Below are positions 15,996 through 17,449 of a stretch of 17,449 nucleotides of DNA, in pieces (position 1 is the first letter of the stretch; the number at the start of each line of letters is the position of its first letter). The notes under the pieces were generated by a model. The model worked only from the letters and a program-made list of their open reading frames with translations, searched no databases and was not told where the DNA came from. The stretch spans positions 1 through 17,449 of the forward strand of contig JACPAP010000236.1 in the NCBI GenBank assembly GCA_016180765.1, written 5' to 3'. Made by a program: the position numbers and the translations under genes. The DNA comes from Gemmatimonadota bacterium (lineage in GTDB: Bacteria; Gemmatimonadota; Gemmatimonadetes; Gemmatimonadales; GWC2-71-9).

Positions 15996-17449
<1,454 letters not shown>

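Overview
The window is a high-GC bacterial chromosome segment in which every credible gene lies on the minus strand. Genes read from the right edge to the left edge. Fifteen protein genes are packed with almost no spacing: most neighbours overlap by 3 to 17 bases or abut. The largest gap is about 70 bp, so there is no gene-free stretch over 300 bases. I see no tRNA, rRNA, CRISPR array, insertion sequence or integration site. The organism is a diderm with lipopolysaccharide: it has LpxA, LpxB, LpxC, LpxD, LpxK, BamA, a Skp-like chaperone and a Lol exporter. An LpxC-FabZ fusion together with McsA, McsB and ClpC and high GC points to Gemmatimonadota or a related phylum of the FCB group. This placement is an inference from gene content, not from a phylogenetic marker.

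Layout in transcription order (right to left): lysS (lysyl-tRNA synthetase, cut at its 5' end by the window edge); lolC/E-like and lolD (lipoprotein release from the inner membrane); mcsA, mcsB and clpC (protein arginine phosphorylation and the unfoldase that degrades the tagged proteins); bamA and skp/ompH (outer-membrane protein assembly); lpxD, lpxC-fabZ, lpxA and lpxB (lipid A core pathway); a DUF374 acyltransferase (candidate late lipid A acyltransferase); lpxK (lipid A 4'-kinase); and gdhA (glutamate dehydrogenase, cut at its 3' end by the window edge).

Functionally this is an envelope-building superoperon. Lol delivers lipoproteins, Bam and Skp insert beta-barrels, and Lpx makes the outer-leaflet lipid. 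A cytoplasmic quality-control module (McsA-McsB-ClpC) sits in the middle, without the CtsR repressor that heads the equivalent Firmicutes operon. gdhA is metabolically unrelated and may have its own promoter in an unusually AT-rich patch at the end of lpxK.

The features that gene calls do not explain are two perfect inverted repeats just upstream of the lpxB and lpxK start codons. They share the arm core CCGTTCC/GGAACGG. The one before lpxK fills the whole intergenic gap and also encodes a 23-codon ORF joined by TGATG stop-start overlaps on both sides. In addition, LpxK lacks about 33 to 35 residues that the family normally has, and the usual allosteric RDxxRA motif of McsB is not recognisable.
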